Origin: Cyanobacterium stanieri PCC 7202
GTDB lineage: Bacteria; Cyanobacteriota; Cyanobacteriia; Cyanobacteriales; Cyanobacteriaceae
Assembly: GCA_000317655.1 (NCBI GenBank)
Contig: CP003940.1
Coordinates: forward strand, 1,781,547-1,845,546
Reading direction: 5' to 3'
DNA length: 64,000 nucleotides
In this document: positions 62,962 through 64,000 of the stretch, in pieces
How positions within the stretch are numbered: position 1 is the stretch's first letter
How the letters are laid out: each line of letters opens with the position of its first letter
The notes under the pieces: generated by a model
What the model was told of the DNA's origin: nothing
Databases searched by the model: none
What the model saw: the letters and a program-made list of their open reading frames with translations, nothing else
Made by a program: the position numbers and the translations under genes

Positions 62962-64000
62962 ATGTATTATAAAACAGTTAAAACACTATTAACTAATAAT
63001 ATTGATGATGAGTGTCATGCTTATTTAAAATTTGCTTGTGAACAATCCAATAAGTTGTATAACGTGGCAGTTTATGTTGTTAGACAAGCTCATTTTGAAC
63101 AGTGTCTTGTAAAGACTTTTTTTGACAAAAACGACTTGTATCGAACAAGTTTAAAGTTGTCAAAAGTAAAAGTTAGTTATCCCCAGTTGTGCAAGGAACT
63201 TCAAAATAACTCTCATTATCAAGCTATAGGAGGAAGCCAAGCTCAACAAACCATCAAATCATCGGTGGAGGGATTCAAAGCCTACAACAAACTTTTACCT
63301 ATGTGGTTTAAAGGTGAGTTATTAAATAAACCAAAGCTACCTACTTACCGCAAAAATGGTATGTACCCAGTGGTTTTTACAGGTCAAAATCTAAGATTTA
63401 CGGCTGATGGTAAGCACTGTTATATCTCTATTCCAAAAAGTCAAAAAGATGAATTAATTACAGGGAGGTTTAAGTATTCCTTGTGGGAAAGGAAATACTA
63501 AAGACAATATCGCCGAGCTTAGAATTATTTCCTAGTAATCGGGAAATTCGTGGGCAGAATTTGTATATAAGTCTCCAGAGCAAAAAGCTACAGGACTAGA
63601 CTATTCTCAAGCTATGGGCATTGATAGTGGAGTGTCGAACCTTCTCACAGTAGTTAGCACTGAGGGTAAAAGTTTTATTCTTTGTGGTAAGCGTCTAAAG
63701 TTTACTAACCAAAAATATAATAAATTTGTAGCTAAATATAAGGAAGGTAAATCAGAGTTTTATTGGGATGAAAATTTAGACGAGGTGATTCACAAACGGA
63801 ATTGTCAAATTAGGGATACTGTGAATAAGTATGCTCGATTTTTAATCAATTACTGCCTTGCTCATAAAATAGGCAATATAGTATTTGGTTGGGGGCAAGG
63901 AGTTAAAACTGAAGCTAATCTAGGTAAAAGAAATAATCAAAACTTTGTCCAATTACCCACAGCGAGGTTAAAAAATCGAATTAAGGAATTAGCAGGGGAA
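62962..64000 (+). pseudogene. frameshifted tnpB (IS200/IS605 accessory nuclease), cut by window end
   Basis: The first frame (62962-63501) gives 179 residues in the RNA-guided TnpB style: MYYKTVKTLLTNN, NKLYNVAVYVVRQAHFE, KSSVEGFKAYNKLLPMWFKG, KPKLPTYRKNG. It then breaks: near 63470-63476 the protein sense moves to another frame (IPCGKGNTKDNIAELRII), and around 63510-63545 there are in-frame TAG and TAA that a +1 and +2 shift would repair (PSNREI). After that GIDSGVSNLLTVVSTEGKSF and KYARFLINYCLAHKIGNIVFGWG continue to 64000. The catalytic aspartate of GID is still readable. At least three indels make it a decayed copy, unless sequencing errors are the cause. Confidence 0.82.

Noticed and set aside
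1..64000. tRNA, rRNA, CRISPR array or prophage
   Set aside because: I looked for acceptor/T-arm patterns, regular spaced direct repeats and phage structural or integrase genes and saw none I could support.

Overview
The window is about 64 kb of an AT-rich cyanobacterial chromosome. Direct evidence includes genes of oxygenic phototrophs (zeta-carotene desaturase end, NdhD, Thf1/Psb29, a Ycf39-like protein, plastocyanin), cyanophycin synthetase with cyanophycinase, many HIP1-type GCGATCGC octamers, and heptamer-like short repeats (CCCATTC / GTTCCCT types). Gene content and base composition fit a unicellular Cyanobacterium/Geminocystis-like organism, but the species is an inference. I found no rRNA, tRNA, CRISPR array or prophage.

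Layout. 1-11.2 kb: carotenoid desaturase end, a 55-aa membrane protein, GerMN and LmeA-like envelope proteins, IlvE, Era, a pentapeptide protein, a CBS-containing site-2 protease, a BI-1 protein, NdhD behind a triple HLR1-like box, and PhoH. 11.3-16.4 kb: a three-gene, translationally coupled operon of large proteins I cannot assign. 17-30.3 kb: a TPR/membrane/HEAT protein, RF3, SerS, Thf1, an SRPBCC protein, YgfZ, a GT4 glycosyltransferase, an XPB-like helicase, and signalling genes (REC protein, DICT-GAF histidine kinase). 30.4-43.1 kb: ferredoxin, CcdA, DUF3750, cyanophycin genes cphB-cphA, TrmD, a secreted-type trypsin-like protease, small membrane and zinc-ribbon proteins, DUF2256, YciO-like protein, LarC, a histidine phosphatase and a Bcp peroxiredoxin. 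43.2-54.7 kb: a NapH-like iron-sulfur membrane protein fused to a cyclic-nucleotide-binding domain, RsfS, MoxR, a Ycf39-like protein, a BaiN-like flavoprotein, AroC, a FAH-family protein, an MnmC-like methyltransferase and a REC-PP2C phosphatase. 54.8-64 kb: a GldG-like protein, a second pentapeptide protein, an LpxB-related protein, an OmpR-type regulator, plastocyanin, an RHH-like protein, a DnaJ protein, CysK, and a decaying IS200/IS605-type element (RHH gene plus frameshifted tnpB) running off the end.

Most of the window is housekeeping and photosynthesis-related. Three things stand out. The first is the unknown three-gene operon at 11.3-16.4 kb, with the same Shine-Dalgarno sequence at both internal junctions. 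The second is a 105-bp element with terminal inverted repeats, present four times, each time touching the 3' end of a gene; in one case it writes the last codons and stop of trmD. The third is the fusion of a polyferredoxin-type membrane module to a CRP-like domain. Other repeat families (an 81-bp inverted repeat behind ndhD, GC-rich palindromes, short tandem repeats) also lie mostly in intergenic 3' regions.
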